A stretch of 64,000 nt of DNA from Roseovarius sp. W115 (lineage in GTDB: Bacteria > Pseudomonadota > Alphaproteobacteria > Rhodobacterales > Rhodobacteraceae). Positions 56,988-64,000 of this stretch are shown here, one piece after another; position 1 is the stretch's first letter; every line of letters begins with the position of its first letter. A program made the translations under genes and the position numbers. Below the pieces are notes generated by a model that was not told the DNA's origin, made no database searches, and was given only the letters and a program-made list of their open reading frames with translations. The stretch is from assembly GCF_032842945.2 (NCBI RefSeq), contig NZ_CP146606.1, positions 3,476,501 through 3,540,500 on the forward strand, given 5' to 3'.

Positions 56988-57030
56988 TTGACTTAAATCA
57001 ATGCCGACACGTACTCGGCACGCCTATCCT
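56988..57030 (+). promoter_or_regulatory. FNR/CRP-type site and promoter of the DsrE-rhodanese pair
   Basis: TTGA-CTTAAA-TCAA at 56988-57001 matches the FnrL consensus half-sites TTGA-N6-TCAA. A TATCCT at 57025-57030 could be the -10 element; a start about 7 bases beyond it would put the site centre near -42, the spacing for activation by FNR/CRP proteins. This points to control by oxygen (FnrL) or a related regulator. Confidence 0.7.
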
Positions 57031-57081
57031 TGAGGACGTATCTCTTTCTTCACGCGGATACCCCAAAACAGGAGATTACCC

Positions 57082-57519
57082 ATGCGACCAATCCTTACAG
57101 CATGTCTTTTGGCCGCCGCGACGGTCGCTTCCGCACCGGCACAGGCAGACGATCAGAAGAACCTTGTGACCATCGTGACCACTGACGAGCCGCAAACCCA
57201 GTTAATGAGCATGGTTCTGACCATGCAGTCGATCCAGCAAGGTGTCCGGTCCCACATTCTTTTGTGCGGCCCAGGCGGAGATCTGGCGCTCAAGGATCCG
57301 CCTCAGACCGCAACGGCCCCGCAGGAACCGAAAGGTATGAGCCCGCAAGGGTTGATGCAAAAGATCATGGCCGCGGGTGGCACTGTGGAGGTGTGCGCAA
57401 TCTACCTGCCCAATAAGGGAACTGATGCCAGCGCGCTGATCGACGGTGTCGGTATGGCCAAACCGCCTGCCATGGCGGCACGGCTTTTGGCCGATGACAC
57501 ACGTATCATGTCGTTCTGA
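57082..57519 (+). CDS. Secreted DsrE-like small protein
   Basis: The 145-residue product has a signal peptide (MRPILTACLLAAATVASAPAQA) and a DsrE/F-like fold: NLVTIVTTDEPQTQLMSMVL, then HILLCGPGGDLALKD with a Cys near residue 64, and TVEVCAIYLPNKG with a second Cys. The cysteines could carry sulfur. It lies 13 bases before a secreted rhodanese gene, so periplasmic sulfur handling is likely. An FNR-type site lies upstream. Confidence 0.65.
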   Translation: MRPILTACLLAAATVASAPAQADDQKNLVTIVTTDEPQTQLMSMVLTMQSIQQGVRSHILLCGPGGDLALKDPPQTATAPQEPKGMSPQGLMQKIMAAGGTVEVCAIYLPNKGTDASALIDGVGMAKPPAMAARLLADDTRIMSF

Positions 57520-57532
57520 CTAGGGGTTCATC

Positions 57533-58123
57533 ATGACACGCATCACACTCGCCACTATTCTGAGCCTCGTGTTGTTACAGCCCGTGACAGCGCTGGCTGC
57601 GCCAGAGCCGGAAGACCCCAACAAACAGACCAGTTGGGGCTTGTACCTGACGGCGAAGGAAGCCTTCGACATGAAACAGAGCGAAGGCGACGCCGTTTTG
57701 TTTCTCGATGTCAGAGAACCCATCGAGATCATGTTTGCCGGCTATACCGACATGATCGATGCCAACGTGCCCTTTTTGCTGGTCAACCCGGCCAAATGGC
57801 ACCCGGAGAAGCCAAGATTCGCGATGGAACCGAATCCAGATTTTGCCGCCGGTGTCATGGCGGCGTTGGAGGCGCGTGGACTGAGCAAATCAACACCGGT
57901 GCTGGTGATGTGCCGGTCGGGTGGGACGCGCGGCGCACCAGCCGCCAACGCGCTGGCACCGCTGGGGCTTGAAAAGGTTTACGTGGTGGTTGACGGGTTT
58001 GAAGGCAGCACGGTCGAAGACCATCCGAACGGTCCTTGGCGACTGAAGAACGGATGGAAGAATTCCGGCTTGCCGTGGAGCTATGACCTGAATCTGGAAA
58101 AAGTGTACACACGCCCAGAATAA
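57533..58123 (+). CDS. Secreted rhodanese-like protein
   Basis: The 196-residue product has a signal peptide (TRITLATILSLVLLQPVTALA) and a rhodanese domain with LFLDVREPIEIMFAGY and the catalytic Cys loop VMCRSGGTRGAPAA near residue 125. It would transfer sulfane sulfur in the periplasm. PVLVMCRSGGTR is a standard six-residue active-site loop. It is co-transcribed with the DsrE-like gene and followed by a strong terminator. Confidence 0.85.
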   Translation: MTRITLATILSLVLLQPVTALAAPEPEDPNKQTSWGLYLTAKEAFDMKQSEGDAVLFLDVREPIEIMFAGYTDMIDANVPFLLVNPAKWHPEKPRFAMEPNPDFAAGVMAALEARGLSKSTPVLVMCRSGGTRGAPAANALAPLGLEKVYVVVDGFEGSTVEDHPNGPWRLKNGWKNSGLPWSYDLNLEKVYTRPE

Positions 58124-58131
58124 AAGGCGCC

Positions 58132-58173
58132 GCGCCTGTCTGGCCGGTCGTTCACAGGCAGGCGCTTTTTTTT
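58132..58173 (+). terminator. Rho-independent terminator after the rhodanese gene
   Basis: GCGCCTGTCTG and CAGGCAGGCGC pair as an 11 bp stem with one wobble, followed by eight T. It ends four bases before the convergent holC stop, so it also separates the two operons. Confidence 0.9.
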
Positions 58174-58176
58174 GGC

Positions 58177-58638
58177 TCAGACCTCAGCCTTCTTCTCCCA
58201 ACGGCCTGATGCCTCAGACCAGTATTGCGCGGCACACCCCGCTTCTGTCAGAGTCTTCCACTGCCCGCGGGCATGGTCGAGCGCGCTTTCATCATTGCCA
58301 TCAAAGAGAACACAGGTCCGCTCTAACGCATCCACTTCCTCAGCGCTGACCTCGGCGCCATCAACGGCCATGAGACACTGCGCGCTATTGGCCGATTGCC
58401 CAGTCTCACGACTGAGCAAGATTGGCTGACGGGCATCATGCGGCCCACCGGCCCGGCCATGAGGCAGAAAGCTTTCGTCCGGCCCAAGCCACAGTTTTTC
58501 ATCCAGCCAGTCGAGACGTGCATCCTCGACCCCGCGCACCAAAACGCGCCATCCGGCACCACGCGCCTTGCCTAAAAGCTGCGGCAAGGTCACTTCCAGC
58601 GGGTGCCGTGTCAGATGATAGAAGTAAACGGCCCCCAT
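58177..58638 (-). CDS. holC: DNA polymerase III chi subunit
   Basis: The 153-residue product starts MGAVYFYHLTRHPLE and has the HolC features LLGKARGAGWRVLVRG, LDWLDEKLWLGPDESFLPHG and FDGNDESALDHARGQW. Chi links the clamp loader to single-stranded DNA-binding protein. ATG 58638 shares its A with the pepA stop (TGATG), a common pepA-holC order. Confidence 0.9.
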   Translation of the reverse strand: MGAVYFYHLTRHPLEVTLPQLLGKARGAGWRVLVRGVEDARLDWLDEKLWLGPDESFLPHGRAGGPHDARQPILLSRETGQSANSAQCLMAVDGAEVSAEEVDALERTCVLFDGNDESALDHARGQWKTLTEAGCAAQYWSEASGRWEKKAEV

Positions 58639-60109
58639 CACGCGCCTTCGAAATGGTCCGCCACAAGCCGGTTGAGCGTCATCACACCCCAACCGGTCGC
58701 GCCCTTGGGGGCGAAATCCGTGTCCTTGCTGACCCGCGCTGTGCCCGCGATATCCAGATGGATCCACGGCATACCTTCCTCGATAAAGCGTTGCAGGAAC
58801 TGTGCCGCTGTAATCGAGCCTGCGGGCCTGCCACCTACATTCTTCATGTCGGCAATGTCGGATTTGAGCTGCTTGTCATAGGCCTCTCCCAAGGGAAGGC
58901 GCCATGCCCCCTCGCCCTCGGCCTCAGCGGATTTCAGCAGTTTGTTGCAAAACCCGTCATCATTGGAAAAGACGCCTGTGTTTTCATGCCCCAGGGCGAT
59001 GATCACGGCCCCGGTCAGCGTGGCCAGGTTCACAATCGCAGCGGGGTTGTACGCCTTTTGCGCGTGCCAGAGCACATCCGCCAACACCAAACGCCCTTCG
59101 GCATCTGTGTTGATGATCTCCACCGTATCGCCTTTCATCGACGTTACAACATCTCCGGGTCGCGTCGCCTGCCCCGATGGCATGTTTTCCACGAGCCCAA
59201 CGAGACCCACAACATTGGCCTTCGCCTTACGCAAAGCCAGCGCTTTCATCGTGCCAACGACAACGCCTGCGCCGCCCATGTCCATGGTCATTTCTTCCAT
59301 GCCTGCGGCCGGTTTGAGGGAAATACCGCCGGTGTCAAAGACAACACCCTTGCCCACCAAAGCCAGTGGCGCATCGCCTTTCTTGCCACCCGACCATTCC
59401 ATGATCGCCACTTTGGAGGGCGTGACAGATCCATGCCCGACCGACAAAAGCAGGTGCATGCCGAGCTTTTCGAGGTCTTTTTCCTCCAGCACAGTGATCT
59501 TCAGCCCCAGATCAGCCAGCCCCGAGATACGGTTGGCAAATTCCACTGTTGTCAGATGGTTGGCTGGTTCCGACACCAGATCACGTGTCATCAACACGCC
59601 TTCTGCCACGGACAAAAGCGGCGCCGCAGTATCGCTGACGTCATTGGCCTGAGTGACCATCATTGTAACGGGTGCCTGCAATTTCGGTGGCTTGGATTTG
59701 CGCTCTGTAAAGGCATAGGCGCGCAGCGCGATCCCTTGGGCCAAATCCGCAGCACGTCGGACTTGGGGCGCTACAACCAAAAGCGCGTCTTCGCCCTTGG
59801 ATTTGGCCAGCGCCGCGCCCCCTTGCGGGCCTCAATGTCGCTTGCGTTCCGTTCAAGACAGAGCACATCCAACGCCTTGGCCCCCAAGCCGACGGGCCAT
59901 GCGAGCGTTGTGACTTCTCCGTCCTTGGCCTTTTCCCAGGCCTCACTTTCCAAAAGCCGCTTCAACGCGTTTTTCGTCAATCGGTTCACGCGGCGCGCGC
60001 CTGCGTCCATTTTACCAGAAGCCGGAATGACCACCGCAACACGGCCTTCAAAACTGGCAATAGCCTCAAGGTCGAGTTCAGAAAATTCAATGGAAACGGG
60101 TTGGGTCAT
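58638..60109 (-). pseudogene. pepA: Leucyl aminopeptidase PepA, one-base frameshift
   Basis: Two frames join to give a full M17 aminopeptidase. The N-terminal part (from 60109) ends at EARKG; the catalytic part carries the metal and active-site segments VGKGVVFDTGGISLKP, NTDAEGRLVLADVLWHAQ and the C-terminal PWIHLDIAGTAR. The break is at a run of five C (plus strand 59818-59822) where six restore frame and give 490 residues, the normal length. It is a cytoplasmic dimetal aminopeptidase. I expect it to be intact in the organism. Confidence 0.85.
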
Positions 60110-60282
60110 GACGGCAAATCTCCCGGGCGCTGTCTGGTTGTTGACCCTAGACCTAGCCTGTGCGCTGACCCTTGACCAGAGCCTCTCCGCCAGCGACTAA
60201 AAACGTGAAGGATTGACGGTTTCCCCCGCCTTGCAAATCCATTACTTTGCTTCCCAGTACGGCTGAGTTTGGGGGATTGTTT

Positions 60283-61440
60283 GTGACCAGATTCGACAGA
60301 TACATGCTGTCGCAATTCATGGTGCTCTTTGGGTTCTTTGCCCTTATCCTTGTGTCGATCTTCTGGATCAACAAGGCAGTGCGTATGTTTGACCGTCTCA
60401 TCGGCGACGGCCAGCCTGCTTGGGTATTCCTGGAATTCACCGCTCTGACCCTGCCCGGCGTGATCGGTGTTGTCCTGCCCATCGCGGCTTTTGCTGGGAC
60501 GGTTTATGTCACCAACCGGATGACCACGGAAAGTGAACTGACGGTCGTACAGGCGACGGGCTATTCGCCTTGGCGGCTCATTCGTCCGGTTCTGATCTAT
60601 GGGATTTTCATCGCGTTGATGATGTCGGTCCTGAGCCACTATCTTATTCCCAAAAGCCTGGGCCAACTGAAACTTCGTCAGACTGAGGTGAGTCAAAACA
60701 TCACCGCCAAGCTTCTGACCGAAGGCGAATTTCTGCACCCTGCGCCAGGCATCACATTCTATATTCGTGAAATCACCCCTGAAGGTGAACTTCAAGACGT
60801 CTTCCTGTCAGATCGCCGAAACGAGGAAAACCCGGTCACATATACCTCTACCCAAGCCTACCTTGTTCAAGAGGGCGGCGGCACGAAACTCGTGATGGTC
60901 GACGGCTTGGCGCAGAATTTGCGCGGCGACGGAAACCGCCTCTTCACCACACATTTTGACGATTTTTCTTACGACATCAGCACGCTGATCACCCGGGATC
61001 CAACGAATCTTAATCGTGTGACCTTTACGCTCACCAGTGACCTGCTGTTTCAACCAGATGTGGTTGCTGCTGCAACAGGTGCGACAGAGCCGCAGATTCT
61101 CTACGAGGCGCATGGCCGGTTCGCACAGGCTCTGATGTGTATTGTGGCTGCCCTGATAGGCTTTGCCATGTTGCTGGTCGGCACTTACAGCCGTTTTGGC
61201 GTCTGGTGGCAGATCGTTGCAGCCTTCACTCTATTGATCTTTATCAAGCTCATTGAAGGCGGCGTCAGCGGTGCGGTTTTGGCCCGGGCCAGCGCGTGGC
61301 CTTTGATGTATCTGCCAGCCGCTACAGGTGCGTTGCTGACCGTTATTCTTCTCTATCTTGCAGCACGGCCTGGTATGCTGCGCCGGATTTGGCGAGGACG
61401 GCACAATACCAGTCCCCCCTCTGCGGAGGGTGCGGCATGA
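60283..61440 (+). CDS. lptF: LPS export permease LptF
   Basis: The 385-residue product, read from GTG 60283 (GGGGGA 6-7 bases upstream), has six membrane helices and a periplasmic beta-jellyroll between helices 3 and 4. YMLSQFMVLFGFFALIL, ATGYSPWRLIRPVL and RFAQALMCIVAALIGFAML are YjgP/YjgQ family features. With LptG and the LptB ATPase it extracts lipopolysaccharide from the inner membrane. It overlaps lptG by ATGA. An in-frame start at 60247 is less likely. Confidence 0.93.
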   Translation: MTRFDRYMLSQFMVLFGFFALILVSIFWINKAVRMFDRLIGDGQPAWVFLEFTALTLPGVIGVVLPIAAFAGTVYVTNRMTTESELTVVQATGYSPWRLIRPVLIYGIFIALMMSVLSHYLIPKSLGQLKLRQTEVSQNITAKLLTEGEFLHPAPGITFYIREITPEGELQDVFLSDRRNEENPVTYTSTQAYLVQEGGGTKLVMVDGLAQNLRGDGNRLFTTHFDDFSYDISTLITRDPTNLNRVTFTLTSDLLFQPDVVAAATGATEPQILYEAHGRFAQALMCIVAALIGFAMLLVGTYSRFGVWWQIVAAFTLLIFIKLIEGGVSGAVLARASAWPLMYLPAATGALLTVILLYLAARPGMLRRIWRGRHNTSPPSAEGAA

Positions 61441-62528
61441 TCTTGCACTACTATTTCGCACGCAAATTTTTCTGGATTTTCATGGCGATCACGACGGTCT
61501 TTGTGATCCTCCTTGCGCTGATAGACCTCGTGGATGAGCTACAGGATTTCCCGGAGCTGCCCTTTGGTGACGTGCTGGAAATCGTACTGCTCAACATTCC
61601 TCACGCAAATTATGAGATTCTACCGCTTGTGATGATCCTTGCGGCTGTTGCGCTCTTTCTAAGACTGGCGCGGTCATCCGAACTCGTTGTCGTGCGAGCC
61701 GCAGGGCGTTCAGCCTTGCGCAGTCTCCTTGCACCCGTCGTTGTGGCCGCGTTGATCGGTGTGCTGGCGATTACCCTTTTCAACCCGATCGTTGCCGCGG
61801 CTTCGAAACGCTACAACGACGTCGTCAGTGGGCATCTAGGTGGAGGCACGAGTGTTTTGGCAATTGCCTCAGAAGGCCTCTGGCTTCGCCAAGGCAGTCG
61901 TGATGGGCAAACCGTTATTCATGCTGTGCGCGCAAGCTCGGATGTCAGCACACTTTTTGGCGCGACCTTCATCAGCTTTTCAAGGGACGGCCAGCCTGAG
62001 GAACGTATCGTGGCAGAAACGGCGCGGCTGGCGGACGGCGAATGGCAACTGTCGAACGCCAAGGTTTGGAACCTTTCTCAGGGTGTGAACTCTGAAGCTG
62101 AAGCAGAGATCAAATCAAGCCTCTCAATCCCTTCTGCCCTTACGCAGGACCGCATAATCGACAGTTTTGGAAAACCCGAATACATTGCCCTTTGGGACAT
62201 GCCCCGGTTCATCAACCAGCTTGAAGAGGCCGGGTTTTCCGCACGTCGCTATGCTGTATGGTTCCAAATGGAACTCGCCAGACCTCTCTTTCTCGTGGCG
62301 CTGGTGATGGTCGCAGCCGCCTTCACGATGCGTCACTCGCGTCTGAGCAATACCGGGCTGTCGGTGCTTATTGCTGTTATGCTGGGATTCACCCTGCATT
62401 ACATTCGCAATTTCGCGCAAATCCTAGGAGAAAATGGCCAAATCCCAATTTATCTCGCGGCATGGGCGCCACCTTTGGCATCTTTCATGCTGGCAATTGG
62501 GATTTTATTGCATATGGAGGACGGGTGA
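61437..62528 (+). CDS. lptG: LPS export permease LptG
   Basis: The 363-residue product has the same six-helix YjgP/YjgQ fold as LptF: MILHYYFARKFFWIFMAI, VRAAGRSALRSLLAPVVV and a C-terminal helix set. ATG 61437 overlaps the lptF stop. It pairs with LptF to form the inner-membrane LPS transporter. Its stop overlaps the lptD start by GTGA. Confidence 0.93.
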   Translation: MILHYYFARKFFWIFMAITTVFVILLALIDLVDELQDFPELPFGDVLEIVLLNIPHANYEILPLVMILAAVALFLRLARSSELVVVRAAGRSALRSLLAPVVVAALIGVLAITLFNPIVAAASKRYNDVVSGHLGGGTSVLAIASEGLWLRQGSRDGQTVIHAVRASSDVSTLFGATFISFSRDGQPEERIVAETARLADGEWQLSNAKVWNLSQGVNSEAEAEIKSSLSIPSALTQDRIIDSFGKPEYIALWDMPRFINQLEEAGFSARRYAVWFQMELARPLFLVALVMVAAAFTMRHSRLSNTGLSVLIAVMLGFTLHYIRNFAQILGENGQIPIYLAAWAPPLASFMLAIGILLHMEDG

Positions 62529-64000
62529 GAATCCGGATCATCATATCCTGCCTTGTGGCCGTCTTGCTGTTGTCTGCGCCTGCCGCTTTGGCGCAATCCG
62601 AAACGCTTGAAACTGCACCTCAACCTCCCAGCCCGGCGATCCTGGTCGCGGACGATGTCTATCTTGATGGTAGCGAGCAACTGGTTGCGACCGGCAATGT
62701 CGAAGCGCTTTACAATGGCCGTAGGCTCTATGCGAGCGAAGTGGTTTATGACCGAACCCAGGAGCGGTTGATTATCAAAGGCCCGATACGCATTGAAGAG
62801 GCGGATGGAAGGTTCTTCGTGCTCGCCAACAGTGCAGCCCTGGACCGAGATTTGAACAATGGCATCTTGCGCGGCGCTCGCATCGTGATGGACGATCAGA
62901 TCCAGCTGGCTGCCAATGAGATTGCAAGGGTCAACGGGCGGTATAATCAACTTTACAAGGCAGCAGTGACCTCTTGCCGAGTCTGTGAAACCGGTCGTCC
63001 ACCGCTCTGGCAGATTCGTGCGCGACGGGTTGTGCATGACCAGCAGGAAAGACAGCTCTACTTTGATGATGCGCAACTGCGCGTTCTGGATACGCCAATC
63101 CTGTATCTGCCGCGTTTGCGCTTACCGGACCCAACGTTAGAACGCGCCACCGGGTTCCTCGTGCCGTCGATCCGCAATTCTTCGCTTTTGGGTTTTGGCG
63201 TGCGCGTACCCTATTTCATCAAGATCGGGGATAATAAGGACCTGACGCTCACACCATATCTCGCAACGCAGACGCGCACACTTGAATGGCGCTACAGACA
63301 AGCCTTTGCCAACGGCAACATAGAATTCAATGGTGCGTTCAGTAATGACGACGTCGGACCGGATGAAAACAGAGCCTATGTGTTCGCCAATGGGACCTTT
63401 CAGCTCCCGCGCGACTTTGTTCTCAGGTTTGATATCGAAGCAACGAGCGACGACACGTATCTTCTGGACTACGATTTTTCTCAAAAAGACCGCCTAGACA
63501 GTGAGCTTGAGATCGAGCGCGCACGCCGAGATGAATATATTCGCGGTGCAATCACCGTGTTTCAGTCTTTACGCGACGGTGAGAGCAATGAAACCCTGCC
63601 CACCGGTGTGATCAATGCCGAATACGAACGCCGCATACCTGTCAACTACTCAGTGGGCGGCGAAGTGCGGCTTGGCTTTGAGGGTCACGGACATTTCCGC
63701 AATTCCGGCCTCAACATTGACGGGCCTGATTTTGATCCTTTCGCTGACGGTCGGGACGTTGCCCGAATGACTTTTAGCGCGGAATGGCATCGCGCCTGGA
63801 CTTTGCCAGCAGGCGTTCTCGCCGAGGTTGAACTAGGTTTATCCGCCGACTTCTTCCGCATTCAGGACGTCGGCATCACCAGCAGTTCTGACGCCTCGGA
63901 ACTCACGCCAGAAGCGGCTGTTCAACTCCGCTGGCCTCTGCTCAAGACAACCCAGGCCGGATCGACACATATCATTGAACCGGTGCTGCAAGTGGCCTGG
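62525..64000 (+). CDS. lptD: LPS assembly protein LptD, C-terminus cut by window edge
   Basis: The frame from GTG 62525 runs to the window end (492 codons). It has a signal peptide (MRIRIIISCLVAVLLLSAP, then AALAQ), an OstA-type N-terminal domain (LVADDVYLDGSEQLVATGNV, GPIRIEEADGRFF) and the start of the LptD barrel (PDPTLERATGFLVPS). It forms the outer-membrane channel that places LPS on the cell surface. The lptF-lptG-lptD order is usual in Rhodobacterales. The C-terminal strands lie outside. Confidence 0.92.
   Translation, partial: MRIRIIISCLVAVLLLSAPAALAQSETLETAPQPPSPAILVADDVYLDGSEQLVATGNVEALYNGRRLYASEVVYDRTQERLIIKGPIRIEEADGRFFVLANSAALDRDLNNGILRGARIVMDDQIQLAANEIARVNGRYNQLYKAAVTSCRVCETGRPPLWQIRARRVVHDQQERQLYFDDAQLRVLDTPILYLPRLRLPDPTLERATGFLVPSIRNSSLLGFGVRVPYFIKIGDNKDLTLTPYLATQTRTLEWRYRQAFANGNIEFNGAFSNDDVGPDENRAYVFANGTFQLPRDFVLRFDIEATSDDTYLLDYDFSQKDRLDSELEIERARRDEYIRGAITVFQSLRDGESNETLPTGVINAEYERRIPVNYSVGGEVRLGFEGHGHFRNSGLNIDGPDFDPFADGRDVARMTFSAEWHRAWTLPAGVLAEVELGLSADFFRIQDVGITSSSDASELTPEAAVQLRWPLLKTTQAGSTHIIEPVLQVAW

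Noticed and set aside
12122..60109. Programmed ribosomal frameshifting at the five interrupted genes
   Set aside because: The runs lack a slippery heptamer with a downstream structure that I can see, and the genes are families not known to use frameshifting; a missing base explains all five more simply.
58422..60200. Plus-strand open frame of 592 codons opposite pepA
   Set aside because: No domain is visible, and the minus strand encodes PepA and HolC with clear catalytic motifs.
1..64000. tRNA genes, insertion sequences and CRISPR arrays
   Set aside because: I looked in the intergenic regions for T-loop sequences, transposase motifs and regularly spaced repeats and found none that I could support.

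Overview
The window looks like a chromosomal segment of a marine Rhodobacteraceae (Roseobacter-group) alphaproteobacterium. The evidence is the gene order and family content: a trpGDC-moaC-moeA block, lexA facing comEC, gltX-gltA, a cytochrome c maturation operon with a gene-transfer-agent-type lysis pair inside it, lptFGD, and a gmaS/mgs-type set. The lexA SOS box has the alphaproteobacterial form GAAC-N7-GAAC. I see no rRNA, tRNA, insertion sequence or CRISPR array.

Layout. 1-5.4 kb is an accessory stretch: a LysR regulator cut by the window edge, a secreted EF-hand protein, an SPW-repeat membrane protein, a KefB-type antiporter, ExoD, a DUF1344 protein and a lone small tyrosine recombinase. 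5.4-17.1 kb is housekeeping: a divergent polysaccharide deacetylase, then trpGDC-moaC-moeA, lexA, comEC, gltX and gltA with a strong terminator. 17.4-27.7 kb is a catabolic island of two divergent operons that resembles hydroxyectoine/ectoine use (EutA, EutB, EutC and EutD relatives plus a class III aminotransferase and an M20 deacylase). It also has a Rieske oxygenase, two PhyH-type dioxygenases and a GntR/FCD regulator, with a palindromic CTGTATACAG in the divergent promoter region. 28-34.1 kb is an enoyl-CoA hydratase relative and ccmH-ccmF-(holin, endolysin)-ccmE-argC; 34.2-35.9 kb is murI and an acyltransferase. 36-40.5 kb is a giant indolepyruvate ferredoxin oxidoreductase divergent from a LysR gene, with a perfect inverted repeat between them. 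A probable small RNA, a GNAT gene, and an M24 peptidase/PLP-lyase pair follow. 43.4-48.3 kb holds purL, then bolA and grxD (iron-sulfur trafficking) with two unknown membrane proteins between them. 48.3-53.5 kb is a regulator-mgsA-mgsB-mgsC-DUF3303-gmaS operon for N-methylglutamate/gamma-glutamylmethylamide-type chemistry. 53.7-64 kb holds ndk, an ABC-F ATPase, a retropepsin-like protease, a DsrE-like/rhodanese secreted pair behind an FNR-type site, holC-pepA, and lptF-lptG-lptD running off the end.

The most striking technical observation is that five otherwise ordinary genes (comEC, eutB, gntR, the first phyH, pepA) are each broken by exactly one missing base in a G/C run, and each is restored to its full family length by adding that base. 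This looks like homopolymer undercalling in the assembly, or less likely real decay, so these genes should be read as probably intact.

The best candidate for an undescribed system is the 17.4-27.7 kb island: the Eut-type core without the usual transporter or EutE deacetylase in view, but with three oxygenases and an M20 hydrolase. It may act on a modified ectoine-like or other acylated diamino acid substrate.
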